Under the pieces are notes generated by a model. That model was given only the letters and a program-made list of their open reading frames with translations, was not told the DNA's origin and made no database searches. Shown here piece after piece: positions 16,171 through 24,705 of a stretch of DNA of 52,635 bases. Position numbers and translations under genes: made by a program. This DNA is from Chryseobacterium gleum. Its GTDB lineage: Bacteria; Bacteroidota; Bacteroidia; Flavobacteriales_D; Crocinitomicaceae. Location of the stretch: assembly GCA_945897565.1 (NCBI GenBank), contig CAMDFN010000017.1, forward strand, positions 1 to 52,635, in the 5' to 3' direction. How positions within the stretch are numbered: the stretch's first letter is position 1; every line of letters starts with the position of its first letter.

Positions 16171-17175
16171 ATGATACGCAAGCTCAGTCTTCTACTCCTA
16201 ATCATCGGTCTTTACGCCTGTAAGCCCGACCCCTATCAAGTAGATTTAGATAGCGCCAAGCACCATGTCAGTTACCAAAACCTCGACTCCTCATTTCGTT
16301 ACGCGCACGTCAATGAACAAAGACGCTTGATCAAAGCCCTGCTCGTGTCAGATTTTGACCTCTCTCAGTTTTGTTTTCCCTACGCACTCCAGGTATCGAC
16401 ACAGTCCGATAGCGCTTTTATCAATGGGCTGCAGCGCACGTATGCGCACCCCTTCAATAAACAAGTTTTCCAGACCCTTGACAAGCGCTCAAAATGGCGC
16501 CAGCAAACCTTCCTTCAAATTGAAGCTGGCTTGAAAAGACTCGCTGTGCTTGCTCCCAAAACTTCGGTGGCCAAAAGTGTTTATTTTACCTATACCCAAT
16601 TTGCCGCGAGCGCCTACGCCTCGTCAAAAGCGATTGTATTGGGTCAGGAGCGCTATTTAGGCACCAACCATCCGCTCACCTCCTCCCTACCACCTCAGCA
16701 ATTTTACGAATGGATCAAAGAAGGTATGGAGCCGCAATACGCTACTTCAGACGCCTTGCTTATTTGGTTGAGCACCAACGTTTTGAAAAACACCGATGAA
16801 AATTTTGCCAGTGAAATGATCCGCTGGGGTAAGCTGCTCGCCATTTTAGAAATCATCAGTCCAGAAGTACAGTTACACAACCATTTGCGTTACAGCGAAC
16901 AAGATTACCAGTGGGCGCTCAAAGCAGAGCGGGGTGTTTGGGAATACCTCGTGGACCAACAAATGCTATTCAAAACCGACCAAGAACTCAACATGAATTT
17001 ACTCAATGAAGGACCTTACACCATTGGTCTGCCACAAGAAAGCCCAGACCGCATGGGTCGTTTCTTGGGTTACCGCATCGTGAAGCAATACATTGACGAA
17101 AATCGACCAACAATACCTGCATTGTTGGCACTGCCTTATCACCAAATTCTTAAAAAATACGAAGTACCCCAATGA
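16171..17175 (+). CDS. gldB: Gliding motility lipoprotein GldB
   Basis: GldB is a lipoprotein required for gliding in Flavobacterium johnsoniae. The 334-residue protein has a lipobox ending at Cys17 (IIGLYAC), then the family body with FLGTN-type (YLGTNHPL) and late motifs (GLPQESPDRMGRFLGYRIVK). It belongs to the broad DUF2268-like group in which some members resemble peptidases, but its biochemical role is unknown. gldC overlaps its stop (ATGA), exactly as in known gliding bacteria, which supports the assignment. Confidence 0.9.
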   Translation: MIRKLSLLLLIIGLYACKPDPYQVDLDSAKHHVSYQNLDSSFRYAHVNEQRRLIKALLVSDFDLSQFCFPYALQVSTQSDSAFINGLQRTYAHPFNKQVFQTLDKRSKWRQQTFLQIEAGLKRLAVLAPKTSVAKSVYFTYTQFAASAYASSKAIVLGQERYLGTNHPLTSSLPPQQFYEWIKEGMEPQYATSDALLIWLSTNVLKNTDENFASEMIRWGKLLAILEIISPEVQLHNHLRYSEQDYQWALKAERGVWEYLVDQQMLFKTDQELNMNLLNEGPYTIGLPQESPDRMGRFLGYRIVKQYIDENRPTIPALLALPYHQILKKYEVPQ

Positions 17176-17513
17176 GTGAAATTGTCAAAACCTCCGAAAT
17201 CAGCATACAAGTAGGGCTCAATGAGAACCTCTTGCCTCTGCGCATGTTGTGGTCTGCCAGCGATGGCCAAATTGAAAACGCTGAGGCGGCTGCCTTTCTG
17301 TTGTCTATCTGGGACCCGAAGGCAAAAAACACCATGAAAATAGACCTCTGGACCAAAGACATGGCCATTGAAGAAATGAAGCAGTTCTTTCACCAAACTT
17401 TGCTCACGATGGCAGACACCTTCGAAAAAGCAACTGGCGAACACCTCATCTCCGAAGACCTCCGAGACTACTGCTACCATTTTGCCGACAAAATGAACAT
17501 TCTGCCTGAATAA
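17172..17513 (+). CDS. gldC: Gliding motility protein GldC
   Basis: A 113-residue soluble protein that starts MSEIVKTSEISIQVGLNENL and continues with PLRMLWSASDG, the GldC pattern. GldC is needed for full gliding in Flavobacterium, probably in the cytosol, with unknown mechanism. It is coupled to gldB by an ATGA overlap and to the DUF2797 gene by a TAATG overlap. Confidence 0.93.
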   Translation: MSEIVKTSEISIQVGLNENLLPLRMLWSASDGQIENAEAAAFLLSIWDPKAKNTMKIDLWTKDMAIEEMKQFFHQTLLTMADTFEKATGEHLISEDLRDYCYHFADKMNILPE

Positions 17514-18304
17514 TGGAATTTTTACTCCAAAAAATGAAAACGGCTCAAGAAGAGCAGGTACAATATTGGCTGAGCGACGGCACACAAGAAATCCATTTGA
17601 ACGCATTCATTGGGCAACCTATTTCCTTTCAGTTTACGGGTGCTATTTTCTGCAGAGAATGTCAAAAGAAAATCAATAAATCATTTGGCGAAGGCTTTTG
17701 TTTTAGTTGCTTCTCCACTGCTGCCTCGGCTAGCCCATGTATTTTGCATCCTGAACTTTGCCAAGCGCATTTAGGCTTAGGTCGTGATCCGGACTACGAG
17801 CAAAAACACCACAACCAACCCCATTTTGTTTACCTCGCCCAAACAGACCGACTCAAGGTTGGCATCACGCGCACAACACAAATGCCTACCCGCTGGATAG
17901 ACCAAGGTGCCGCTGCAGCTATCATTTTGGCGCAGGTTCCCAACCGTTATTTGTCGGGCGTGCTTGAAGTGGCCCTCAAATCTCAATTTGCCGACAAAAC
18001 CAACTGGCAGAGCATGCTCAAAAATAGCAACTACGATGGGCCTGAACTCGACGAACAAAAATGGGAACTCGAAGAAAGCCTTCCGGCTGACCTCACCCAG
18101 TATTGGACAGACGACGACCAAATCTGGGCCTTCAACTATCCCGTCTTGCGCTACCCCGACAAAGTGAAATCGCTATCTTTGGACCAACAAGCACGCATTA
18201 GCGGCACCCTAACGGGCATTAGAGGGCAGTACCTTTATCTTGATGATGCGCTTGTCATTAACATCAGAAAGCACACCGGTTATCAAATCATATGGGAAAA
18301 CTAA
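17513..18304 (+). CDS. DUF2797 protein: zinc ribbon plus GIY-YIG-like domain
   Basis: A 263-residue protein of the DUF2797 type, function unknown. Residues of about 43-85 hold paired Cys (FCRECQKK, then FCFSCF) plus CILHPELCQAH, which look like a zinc ribbon with further ligands. The next part, HFVYLAQTDRLKVGITR with PTRW and later LEVALKSQF, resembles the GIY-YIG/T5orf172 nuclease core: a YLA strand in place of GIY, KVGITR in place of YIGxT-R, and a late Glu. Whether it cuts nucleic acid is unknown. It is joined to gldC by TAATG and overlaps gtrA by 13 bases, so it is made together with gliding proteins. Confidence 0.82.
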   Translation: MEFLLQKMKTAQEEQVQYWLSDGTQEIHLNAFIGQPISFQFTGAIFCRECQKKINKSFGEGFCFSCFSTAASASPCILHPELCQAHLGLGRDPDYEQKHHNQPHFVYLAQTDRLKVGITRTTQMPTRWIDQGAAAAIILAQVPNRYLSGVLEVALKSQFADKTNWQSMLKNSNYDGPELDEQKWELEESLPADLTQYWTDDDQIWAFNYPVLRYPDKVKSLSLDQQARISGTLTGIRGQYLYLDDALVINIRKHTGYQIIWEN

Positions 18305-18771
18305 TTCGACAGGTTCTCGACCTCTTTTATCCTTTGTTTGCACGTTTTTTTGACAAGCAGACCTTTTATTACGCAGCCTGTGGAGGCAGCAATTTGGTTT
18401 CTAGCTGGCTATTTTTCTTCCTCTTTTTTCAATATGTCTTCGAGAAGCGGATATTCAATATTGAATTTGCAGCAAATACTTACGTAGTTTCTGCATATAC
18501 CCTGAGTTCTATGCTCTGCTTTGTGATTGCATTTACATTAGGGTTTGTGCTCAATAAGTATGTGGTGTTTACCAACAGCAAATTGATGGGACGCGTTCAG
18601 CTTTTTCGCTATGCGGTGAGCGCAGGTTTTTCTTGGTTGGGCAATTACTTGCTGCTGAAAATCATGATCGAGACTTTTGCGTTTTTCCCGTCGATAGCCA
18701 ACGTCTTTTCTAGTGTTTTTGTGGTGTTTCTTTCCTATTTACTGCAAAAAAAATACACTTTTAGACAATAG
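18292..18771 (+). CDS. GtrA-family membrane protein
   Basis: A 159-residue protein with four predicted transmembrane helices and the GtrA pattern: FYYAACGGSNLVSSWLFFFL, LGFVLNKYVVFTN, then SYLLQKKYTFRQ at the end. GtrA proteins are small membrane partners in polysaccharide or teichoic acid glycosylation, thought to help move lipid-linked sugars. It starts inside the DUF2797 gene and closes the gldB operon. Confidence 0.9.
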   Translation: MGKLIRQVLDLFYPLFARFFDKQTFYYAACGGSNLVSSWLFFFLFFQYVFEKRIFNIEFAANTYVVSAYTLSSMLCFVIAFTLGFVLNKYVVFTNSKLMGRVQLFRYAVSAGFSWLGNYLLLKIMIETFAFFPSIANVFSSVFVVFLSYLLQKKYTFRQ

Positions 18772-18794
18772 CCTTCTGCCTTTAAAGGTTATTG
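18766..18794. terminator. Inverted repeat between convergent operons
   Basis: CAATAGCCTT (18766-18775) and AAGGTTATTG (18785-18794) form a ten-pair stem with one G-U wobble on the plus-strand RNA. It spans the stops of gtrA and the DUF4249 gene. No T-run follows, so termination is plausible but not certain. Confidence 0.4.
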
Positions 18795-19718
18795 ACAAAT
18801 CAAGGTATCTATCCAAGGGGAGTACGCAACCCAAACACCCAAGGCTCCGCCTTCGATATTAGTAGGGATATTGGTAGGCACCGCAAAAGGGCTGCCACCT
18901 GAGTAGATTTGATTGTATTTCTTTTCGAAGTAATTGTATTCTTTGCCTCCAATTTTAGAGAGCTTGACCACAATTGTGTCACCTAATTGATAATACCCTC
19001 TATAAGCATCGTTTCCGTTGGGGTCATTGAAACTCATGGGGTTTTCATAGGCAAATTCAAAGGTGAGCCCGTTGAAGAATTTATCGTTGAAATACGGGTT
19101 GAATGTTTTGGAAAACTGAACATCCTGTAAGTACTTGACTTCCCATAAGTAGGAGTCGGAAGTTGCAGCGGGGTCGGAGAGATTGACCCAAGAAAAACCG
19201 CGGTCGGTAAAGTTGCCTTCTGGTTTCCAATATAAAGAATCTGCTGCGGTAGGATTTAAAATTTTGGAACTTGCTTGGTATTGTTTGCCTTGATGCGAGA
19301 TTTGCATTGTGTAGGTTTTACCGACCTCACCAAGCATGTTCATGGATACATATGCACACAAATGCAAATTCACTAAGATTTCGGCTGGGATGCCAAAAAT
19401 GCCGGCTGCAACTTGCTCTAAGCCCGGAGGGAGGTCGTCTGTACAAATTTTAGTTAGGGTATCGGTTTGCGTGCCGTTGGATAATACCACAATGGCGTCA
19501 TCTACAAAACTATTCAAGTAAGACTCATAGTTGGTGCTTGAATATACATTGCTGCTCTTAGACAACAAAACGATAGCGGGCTGCCCTGTTTCGATGCGGC
19601 CGTCCACGACTAATTGTTCTTTGTAGCCAGGAATATCGATCTGCACTTCTTTGGTGCAACTCCAGAGGGAGGCAAAGACTATGCTAAAGCTGAGGTATTT
19701 TAAAATTCGAAGTTCCAT
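18789..19718 (-). CDS. DUF4249 lipoprotein, partner of the TonB-dependent receptor
   Basis: A 309-residue exported lipoprotein; the lipobox SLWSC is near residue 21. The mature part shows the DUF4249 pattern: LVVDGRIETGQPAIVLLSKS near the N-terminus, a domain with DTLTKICTDDLPPG, then GKTYTMQISHQGKQYQASSK. Members are found next to TonB-dependent receptors in Bacteroidota and are thought to work with them at the cell surface; the ligand is unknown. It overlaps the receptor gene by 19 bases and is therefore its translation-coupled partner. Confidence 0.87.
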   Translation of the reverse strand: MELRILKYLSFSIVFASLWSCTKEVQIDIPGYKEQLVVDGRIETGQPAIVLLSKSSNVYSSTNYESYLNSFVDDAIVVLSNGTQTDTLTKICTDDLPPGLEQVAAGIFGIPAEILVNLHLCAYVSMNMLGEVGKTYTMQISHQGKQYQASSKILNPTAADSLYWKPEGNFTDRGFSWVNLSDPAATSDSYLWEVKYLQDVQFSKTFNPYFNDKFFNGLTFEFAYENPMSFNDPNGNDAYRGYYQLGDTIVVKLSKIGGKEYNYFEKKYNQIYSGGSPFAVPTNIPTNIEGGALGVWVAYSPWIDTLICQ

Positions 19719-22099
19719 GTGGCGCTTGGTATAATAGGGAATAAAGAGACTTGTTTGACACTCAAGGAGAAATTACCGCTCATGAAATCGCCGTCGTTGT
19801 CTACGTACAAAAAGAACGGATTGAGGCGGTTGTAGACGTTGTAAACTGAAAAAGACCAATTGCTGCGGTAGGTTCTCTTGACTTGGATGTCTTGGCCGGT
19901 TGCGGGGTCGGTTTTGGTTTTGTAGGCTTTTCCGTAACGGGTGGCGCTGAGGTCTAGGCGGTGGTAAGGGGCCATGCGCGTAGAGTTGCGCGGACCGTAT
20001 TGAAACAATAAGTTTTGGTCCTGAACATACCAACTTGCGGGCAAAGTGAGCGTGTTGCCAGTGGCGTAAATAAAACTCGCGCCGAAGGTCCAGGTATCGT
20101 TGAGTTTGTAGGTACCTACCAAAGTGAGGTCGTGGCGGCGATCGTATTTGGCTGGATAGATATTGCCTTCGTTGATGTCGGGAAAGCGGCGTTCGGTTTT
20201 GGCCCAAGTGTAGCCAATCCAGCCTGTAAATGCGCCTTCTGTCTTTTTAAGAAAGAACTCAGCGCCGTAAGCCCAGCCATCGCCGTAAACTAATAAGTTG
20301 TCGGTGTTGTCGTTGACGTTGTCGCCGGGCAATGCGCCTTCTTTGAATTCGATGAGGTTTTTCATGCCTTTATAATACACCTCAACAGATGCCTCGTAGC
20401 GGTCTTTGTCAAAATTCCTGAAGTAGCCAATTGAGGTCTGATAACCCTGCTCTGGTTTGGCTTGATCGGTGGTCGGGAACCAGATGTCGGTGGGCAAAGA
20501 AACCGCACTGAGTGTCACGAGGTGCACATATTGGTAGTTGTAGGCATAACCCGCTTTGATAGAGCTGTTGTCTGGGAGCAAATAGCGAAAAGACAAGCGC
20601 GGCTCTAGGCCTTGGTAAAAAGCAATGACGTCATTGCGGTCGTATTGCACTACGCTGTCTAGCGTAGAAATGCCATCGCCTTTGATGTAGCGATCAAACG
20701 GCCCTACGTGCGCGAATGTACTGTAGCGCAAGCCCGCATTGATGCGCAAGGCTTCATTGACATCGAATTCGTCCAAAGCATAAAGCGCGGTTTCATGCGA
20801 ATATAAATGCTGCGCAGCGCCCGTATTGAATACAATGGTGTCGTTTTGGGCCGAAAGACTGGTTGGTGTGAAGTCGTGGTAAGTGTAGATGCCTCCCCAT
20901 TTGATGCGGTGTTTGGGATTGGGAAAGTAAGAGAAGTCTACTTTGGCGGTGTAATCGCGGATGCCTGAAGTAAGCGCCACCCGAAATTCATCTTGGGTAG
21001 AGGCAAACTCGAAGTTGTAATCGGAATAAGACAAGGTGGTGTTTAAGAACAGCTTGCTAGTGAACAAGTGGTTCCAGCGCAAAGCAGCAATGCCATTGCC
21101 CCAGGGCATATCGACTCTAAAACCACCATTATTGTCTTTGAAAGAAAAGATATCTTTACCGTAATAGGCGCTCAAATAAATGCGGTCTTTGTCTGTGAGT
21201 TTGTAATTGAGCTTGGCGTTGAGGTCGTAAAAGAAATAACCCGAACCCGCAAATGGTGAGGTATCTGAGATCACGGCTTTTGCCAATATATCGATGTAGG
21301 TACGGCGCGCAGAAACCACAAAAGAACCGCGGTCTTTTTTGAGTGGCCCCTCTACTGTAAGGCGCGATGAAATGACGCCAATACCACCCTTCACTTTGAA
21401 TTTTTTGAGATTCCCTTCGTTCATGTTGACCTCCAAGACCGAAGACAAGCGCCCTCCGTAGTTGGCTGGCATGCCCCCTTTGATGAGGTTGACACTATTG
21501 ATGGCGTCGGAATTGAAAACCGAGAAGAAACCAAATAAGTGCGCCGCGTTGTAGACCACGCCTTCATCTAGAAGTACTAAATTTTGGTCTGGGCCACCGC
21601 CGCGCACATAAAAACCTTGCCCTCCTTCTGATACCGAAGACACACCAGGCAGTAATTGAAGGGTCTTGACGACATCTACTTCTCCCATGAAAGCTGGTAA
21701 GGTTTTGACTTGGTCCATTTTGAGCTCCATTTGCCCGAGTTTGGCTGAGGTCACATTGTCGGAACGCTTGCCTGTGACGCGTACATCTTGGGTTTCTTGA
21801 ACTGCCATATCGAGCTCTAAGCTGATGACTTCATCTTTTTGGAGCACCACATTTTTAACAATGGCAGCAAAACCATCGCAGCGGTATTCTATCTGATAGC
21901 TACCAAGTGGAATGGTGAGGCTATAAAAGCCGTAGTTGTTGACGACTGCACCTGTTTTGAGTTCTTTGACAAAAATGCGGGCTGTGCCGAGCGCTTCGCC
22001 GCTTCTGGCATCGGTCAGGTAACCACTAATGGTGGCTTTTTTTTGACCTAAAGCAACAAAAGAGAAACAAATAAGAAGGAGAGATAAAATAGTTTTCAT
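19700..22099 (-). CDS. TonB-dependent outer-membrane receptor with carboxypeptidase-regulatory-like N-domain
   Basis: A 799-residue receptor for energy-dependent uptake across the outer membrane. The start at 22099 gives signal peptide MKTILSLLLICFSFVALGQ; an in-frame upstream ATG would lie before the promoter. Then come a carboxypeptidase-D-like beta-sandwich (about 22-110: SGYLTDARSGEALGTARIFV), a plug with VDVVKTLQLLPGVSSVSEGG, FYVRGGGPDQNLVLLDEG and VNLIKGGMPANYGGRLSSVL, and a barrel ending in Phe (WNFEF). The lack of a SusD partner and presence of DUF4249 argue against a glycan SusCD pair; ligand unknown. A -7 box lies 32 bases upstream of the ATG. Confidence 0.95.
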   Translation of the reverse strand: MKTILSLLLICFSFVALGQKKATISGYLTDARSGEALGTARIFVKELKTGAVVNNYGFYSLTIPLGSYQIEYRCDGFAAIVKNVVLQKDEVISLELDMAVQETQDVRVTGKRSDNVTSAKLGQMELKMDQVKTLPAFMGEVDVVKTLQLLPGVSSVSEGGQGFYVRGGGPDQNLVLLDEGVVYNAAHLFGFFSVFNSDAINSVNLIKGGMPANYGGRLSSVLEVNMNEGNLKKFKVKGGIGVISSRLTVEGPLKKDRGSFVVSARRTYIDILAKAVISDTSPFAGSGYFFYDLNAKLNYKLTDKDRIYLSAYYGKDIFSFKDNNGGFRVDMPWGNGIAALRWNHLFTSKLFLNTTLSYSDYNFEFASTQDEFRVALTSGIRDYTAKVDFSYFPNPKHRIKWGGIYTYHDFTPTSLSAQNDTIVFNTGAAQHLYSHETALYALDEFDVNEALRINAGLRYSTFAHVGPFDRYIKGDGISTLDSVVQYDRNDVIAFYQGLEPRLSFRYLLPDNSSIKAGYAYNYQYVHLVTLSAVSLPTDIWFPTTDQAKPEQGYQTSIGYFRNFDKDRYEASVEVYYKGMKNLIEFKEGALPGDNVNDNTDNLLVYGDGWAYGAEFFLKKTEGAFTGWIGYTWAKTERRFPDINEGNIYPAKYDRRHDLTLVGTYKLNDTWTFGASFIYATGNTLTLPASWYVQDQNLLFQYGPRNSTRMAPYHRLDLSATRYGKAYKTKTDPATGQDIQVKRTYRSNWSFSVYNVYNRLNPFFLYVDNDGDFMSGNFSLSVKQVSLFPIIPSATWNFEF

Positions 22100-22131
22100 A
22101 AAGAGAATGACTTGTGGACGCAAGCGCGCTG

Positions 22132-22139
22132 CAAAGGTA
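22132..22139 (-). promoter_or_regulatory. -7 box of the TonB-receptor operon
   Basis: TACCTTTG on the minus strand fits TAnnTTTG and ends 32 bases before the ATG at 22099. Two TTTG motifs lie 8 and 12 bases upstream, nearer than the usual 20. Confidence 0.5.
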
Positions 22140-22203
22140 ACAGCTCTCAAACAAAAAAACAGGGAAAAGGTTGGCTTTTGTCCGGGAATGTACGCGATGT
22201 TTG

Positions 22204-22211
22204 TAAATTTG
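22204..22211 (+). promoter_or_regulatory. -7 box of pabB, leaderless type
   Basis: TAAATTTG fits TAnnTTTG and ends four bases before the pabB ATG. A TTTG at 22177-22180 lies 23 bases upstream and could serve as the -33 box. Confidence 0.6.
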
Positions 22212-22215
22212 AACA

Positions 22216-23406
22216 ATGGAAGCAACGTGTTTTATTTGGCAGCACCACCAACAAGGGCTTTTACTGGGCCTCGGACAAAAAGACTCCTTCCAAAGCACAC
22301 TGGAATTTAACGCAGCTGCATTTCAAGATTTCGTCACTAGAAATAGCGGCAATTATATTTTTGGCTACCTGAGTTTTGATCTTAAAAATAGCTTTGAGCA
22401 CCTGAGCTCCAACAACCCAGACGTACTCGCCTTCCCTCTTTTACACTTTTGGGTACCAGAGAGCCTTTATCATTTCAATTCTTCACCTGCTTTGTTTTGG
22501 GGCTTAGAAAGCGTTCAAAATCAAAAACAAACAGAAGCGCTATTCACAGAATTTGAAAAAAAAGATGGTGTGCTCGATGCTCATTTTGAACCACGCACCT
22601 CAAAAGAAACTTACTTTGAGCACTTCGAGCAACTCAAAAACGCCCTACAGCGCGGCGATATTTACGAGGTCAATTACTGCCAAGAATTTGCCGCTACCAA
22701 TTGCAGTATCGACAAGCCAATGGGTTTGTTTGGTCGCTTACACAACGAAACAAAGGCCCCACATGCAGCTTATATCCAAACGGCAGATCATCTTGTGTTC
22801 TGTGCAAGCCCCGAGCGCTTTTTGCAAAAAACGGGTGCTGTCTTGCGCTCTGAGCCCATTAAAGGAACGGCTCCACGAGCCAAAGACCCAATTGAAGACC
22901 AACGCTTGGCCAGTGCACTACAAAATAACCCCAAAGAACGCGCCGAAAACATCATGATTGTAGACCTCGTGCGCAATGATTTATCTCAAATTGCCAACAA
23001 GAACAGCGTTGGCGTAGATGAACTCTGCCAAATCTATAGTTTTGAGACGGTGCATCAAATGATCTCAAAAATCAGCTGTGAAATAGACCCCTCTGTTCGC
23101 TTGCTCGACATCCTCAAGGCCTGCTTCCCGATGGGCAGCATGACCGGCGCTCCAAAAATTGCTGCACTCCAACAAATAGAAAAACACGAAGACTTTAAAA
23201 GAGGGCTCTATTCTGGCAGCATTGGCCTTATTGAACCTAATGGCGATTTCGACTTCAATGTCGTGATCCGCAGTTTGCTTTACAACCGCAAAAGCAACGC
23301 TATATCTTGTTCGGTGGGTAGCGCCATTACAATTGGCGCCAACGCCGAAGATGAATACCAAGAATGCTTATTGAAAGCAGAAAAACTGATCCATGGGCTA
23401 CGTTAA
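22216..23406 (+). CDS. pabB: Aminodeoxychorismate synthase component I
   Basis: A 396-residue chorismate-utilising enzyme that makes 4-amino-4-deoxychorismate for folate synthesis. PIKGT (Lys216) is the signature of PabB; the Lys forms a covalent intermediate, whereas anthranilate synthase has Ala at this place. ENIMIVDLVRNDLSQIA, FPMGSMTGAPK and YSGSIGLI are the other family motifs. The N-terminal part is short, as in PabB forms without the tryptophan-site domain. The amidotransferase subunit (PabA) and the lyase (PabC) are not in the window. It overlaps tilS by 14 bases. Confidence 0.92.
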   Translation: MEATCFIWQHHQQGLLLGLGQKDSFQSTLEFNAAAFQDFVTRNSGNYIFGYLSFDLKNSFEHLSSNNPDVLAFPLLHFWVPESLYHFNSSPALFWGLESVQNQKQTEALFTEFEKKDGVLDAHFEPRTSKETYFEHFEQLKNALQRGDIYEVNYCQEFAATNCSIDKPMGLFGRLHNETKAPHAAYIQTADHLVFCASPERFLQKTGAVLRSEPIKGTAPRAKDPIEDQRLASALQNNPKERAENIMIVDLVRNDLSQIANKNSVGVDELCQIYSFETVHQMISKISCEIDPSVRLLDILKACFPMGSMTGAPKIAALQQIEKHEDFKRGLYSGSIGLIEPNGDFDFNVVIRSLLYNRKSNAISCSVGSAITIGANAEDEYQECLLKAEKLIHGLR

Positions 23407-24697
23407 ATCGCCTTTAATTGAAGCTGCACTTCAAGAGGTACTTGAAGCACTCCGTGTTTTTTTCAAAGCCAATCAGGCGAGCACATATTTAGTGGCAACA
23501 AGTGGTGGAAAAGATTCAATGCTGCTTTGCGAACTCATGCGGATGCTTGCACTCCCGTTTGAGATAATGCACCTCAATTACCGATTGCGCGGCAAAGAAA
23601 GTGACGAAGACGCCGCATTTTTGGAAGCTTATTGCAAGAAGTATCATTTACCTTTTCACCTCAAGTGCATCGAATTAAGTGCAGAACTGCAACACCAGCA
23701 TAAAAACCTTCAAGCTGAGGCCAGGCGCATTCGCTATGAATTTTTTCAAACTGTGCAACAAAACCAACCAAACAGCCTCATTTGTACCGCCCACCACGCC
23801 GATGACCAAATCGAAACTTTTTGGCTGCAACTTTTTCGCGGTGCCGGCATGAAAGGCTTGGCAGCCATGCAAACGGGTCAAAAAGGAGTGCTGCGCCCTC
23901 TACTCAACTTTGAGCAAAAAACGCTGCAAACCATTTCTGCTGCTTTGCAACTCAGGTGGCGCGAAGACAGCAGTAATAATGCGCTCAAATACCGCCGCAA
24001 TCTATGGCGCCATGCACTTTTACCTTTTGTAAACAGCCAGCTTCCTCACTTAGACCAAGCTGTTCTGCTCCTTCAGAAACAATTTGCAAAAGCGATAGAA
24101 AGTCAAGATGCGGTGTTGCGTATCACTGTAAAACAACTTCAAAATTCGGGATGTATTACATTAAATGATTTATCTCAATTATCTGCTTATCAATTTGTTG
24201 AGTTATTTAAATTGTACGGATTACCCACCCACGTGATCAAAAGATTGCCCGACTTATTCTGGGCCGCTAACGGTAAAAATATCGCTTGGCAACAAGTAAA
24301 TAACGCGCAAAAATCATATGTAGTCAAGCAAAATGGTCAATTGCTATTTCTGAATGCTGACGCAACTGAGTGGTCGTATGCAATCGAAGCGCTAAATGCC
24401 AATGACCAAGCACAGCGCTCCACTTACCTCATCGACCTCCAACAAATTGAGGGCGCGCTCTTTTTTAGACAAGTTCAAGACGGTGACCGCATGCGGGTGG
24501 CTGGCATGAATGGCACTAAAAAGGTGTTGCAAATACTCAAGGAAGCGGGGCTGCCCGCTCCGCTTCGCAAACAACAATTCGTCTTTTGCGATCAACAAAA
24601 AATTATTGCGGTTCCGAATTTACAACTCAATGCAATGGTTCAGGCCAAAGAGAATTCCACTCATTTGGCAGTGCTGCACTTCTCAAAAAAGCTGTAA
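23393..24697 (+). CDS. tilS: tRNA(Ile)-lysidine synthetase
   Basis: TilS converts the wobble C34 of tRNA-Ile(CAU) to lysidine so that it reads AUA, an essential step. The 434-residue protein has the PP-loop ATSGGKDSMLL (about 34-44), an HHADDQIETFWLQLFRGAGM motif and a C-terminal TilS domain (FFRQVQDGDRMRVAGMNGTK, then KQQFVFCDQQ). Length is normal. It starts inside pabB and its stop codon forms part of the promoter box of the next gene. Confidence 0.96.
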   Translation: MGYVKSPLIEAALQEVLEALRVFFKANQASTYLVATSGGKDSMLLCELMRMLALPFEIMHLNYRLRGKESDEDAAFLEAYCKKYHLPFHLKCIELSAELQHQHKNLQAEARRIRYEFFQTVQQNQPNSLICTAHHADDQIETFWLQLFRGAGMKGLAAMQTGQKGVLRPLLNFEQKTLQTISAALQLRWREDSSNNALKYRRNLWRHALLPFVNSQLPHLDQAVLLLQKQFAKAIESQDAVLRITVKQLQNSGCITLNDLSQLSAYQFVELFKLYGLPTHVIKRLPDLFWAANGKNIAWQQVNNAQKSYVVKQNGQLLFLNADATEWSYAIEALNANDQAQRSTYLIDLQQIEGALFFRQVQDGDRMRVAGMNGTKKVLQILKEAGLPAPLRKQQFVFCDQQKIIAVPNLQLNAMVQAKENSTHLAVLHFSKKL

Positions 24698-24702
24698 TTT
24701 TG
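24695..24702 (+). promoter_or_regulatory. Internal -7 box before the RsmF-type gene, leaderless type
   Basis: TAATTTTG fits TAnnTTTG and overlaps the tilS stop codon. It ends three bases before the ATG at 24706. It would allow separate expression of the downstream genes. Confidence 0.5.
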
Positions 24703-24705
24703 AGC

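Noticed and set aside
22100..22225. N-terminal extension of the TonB-dependent receptor by 42 codons
   Set aside because: It would start upstream of the promoter box and mask the signal peptide that begins at 22099.
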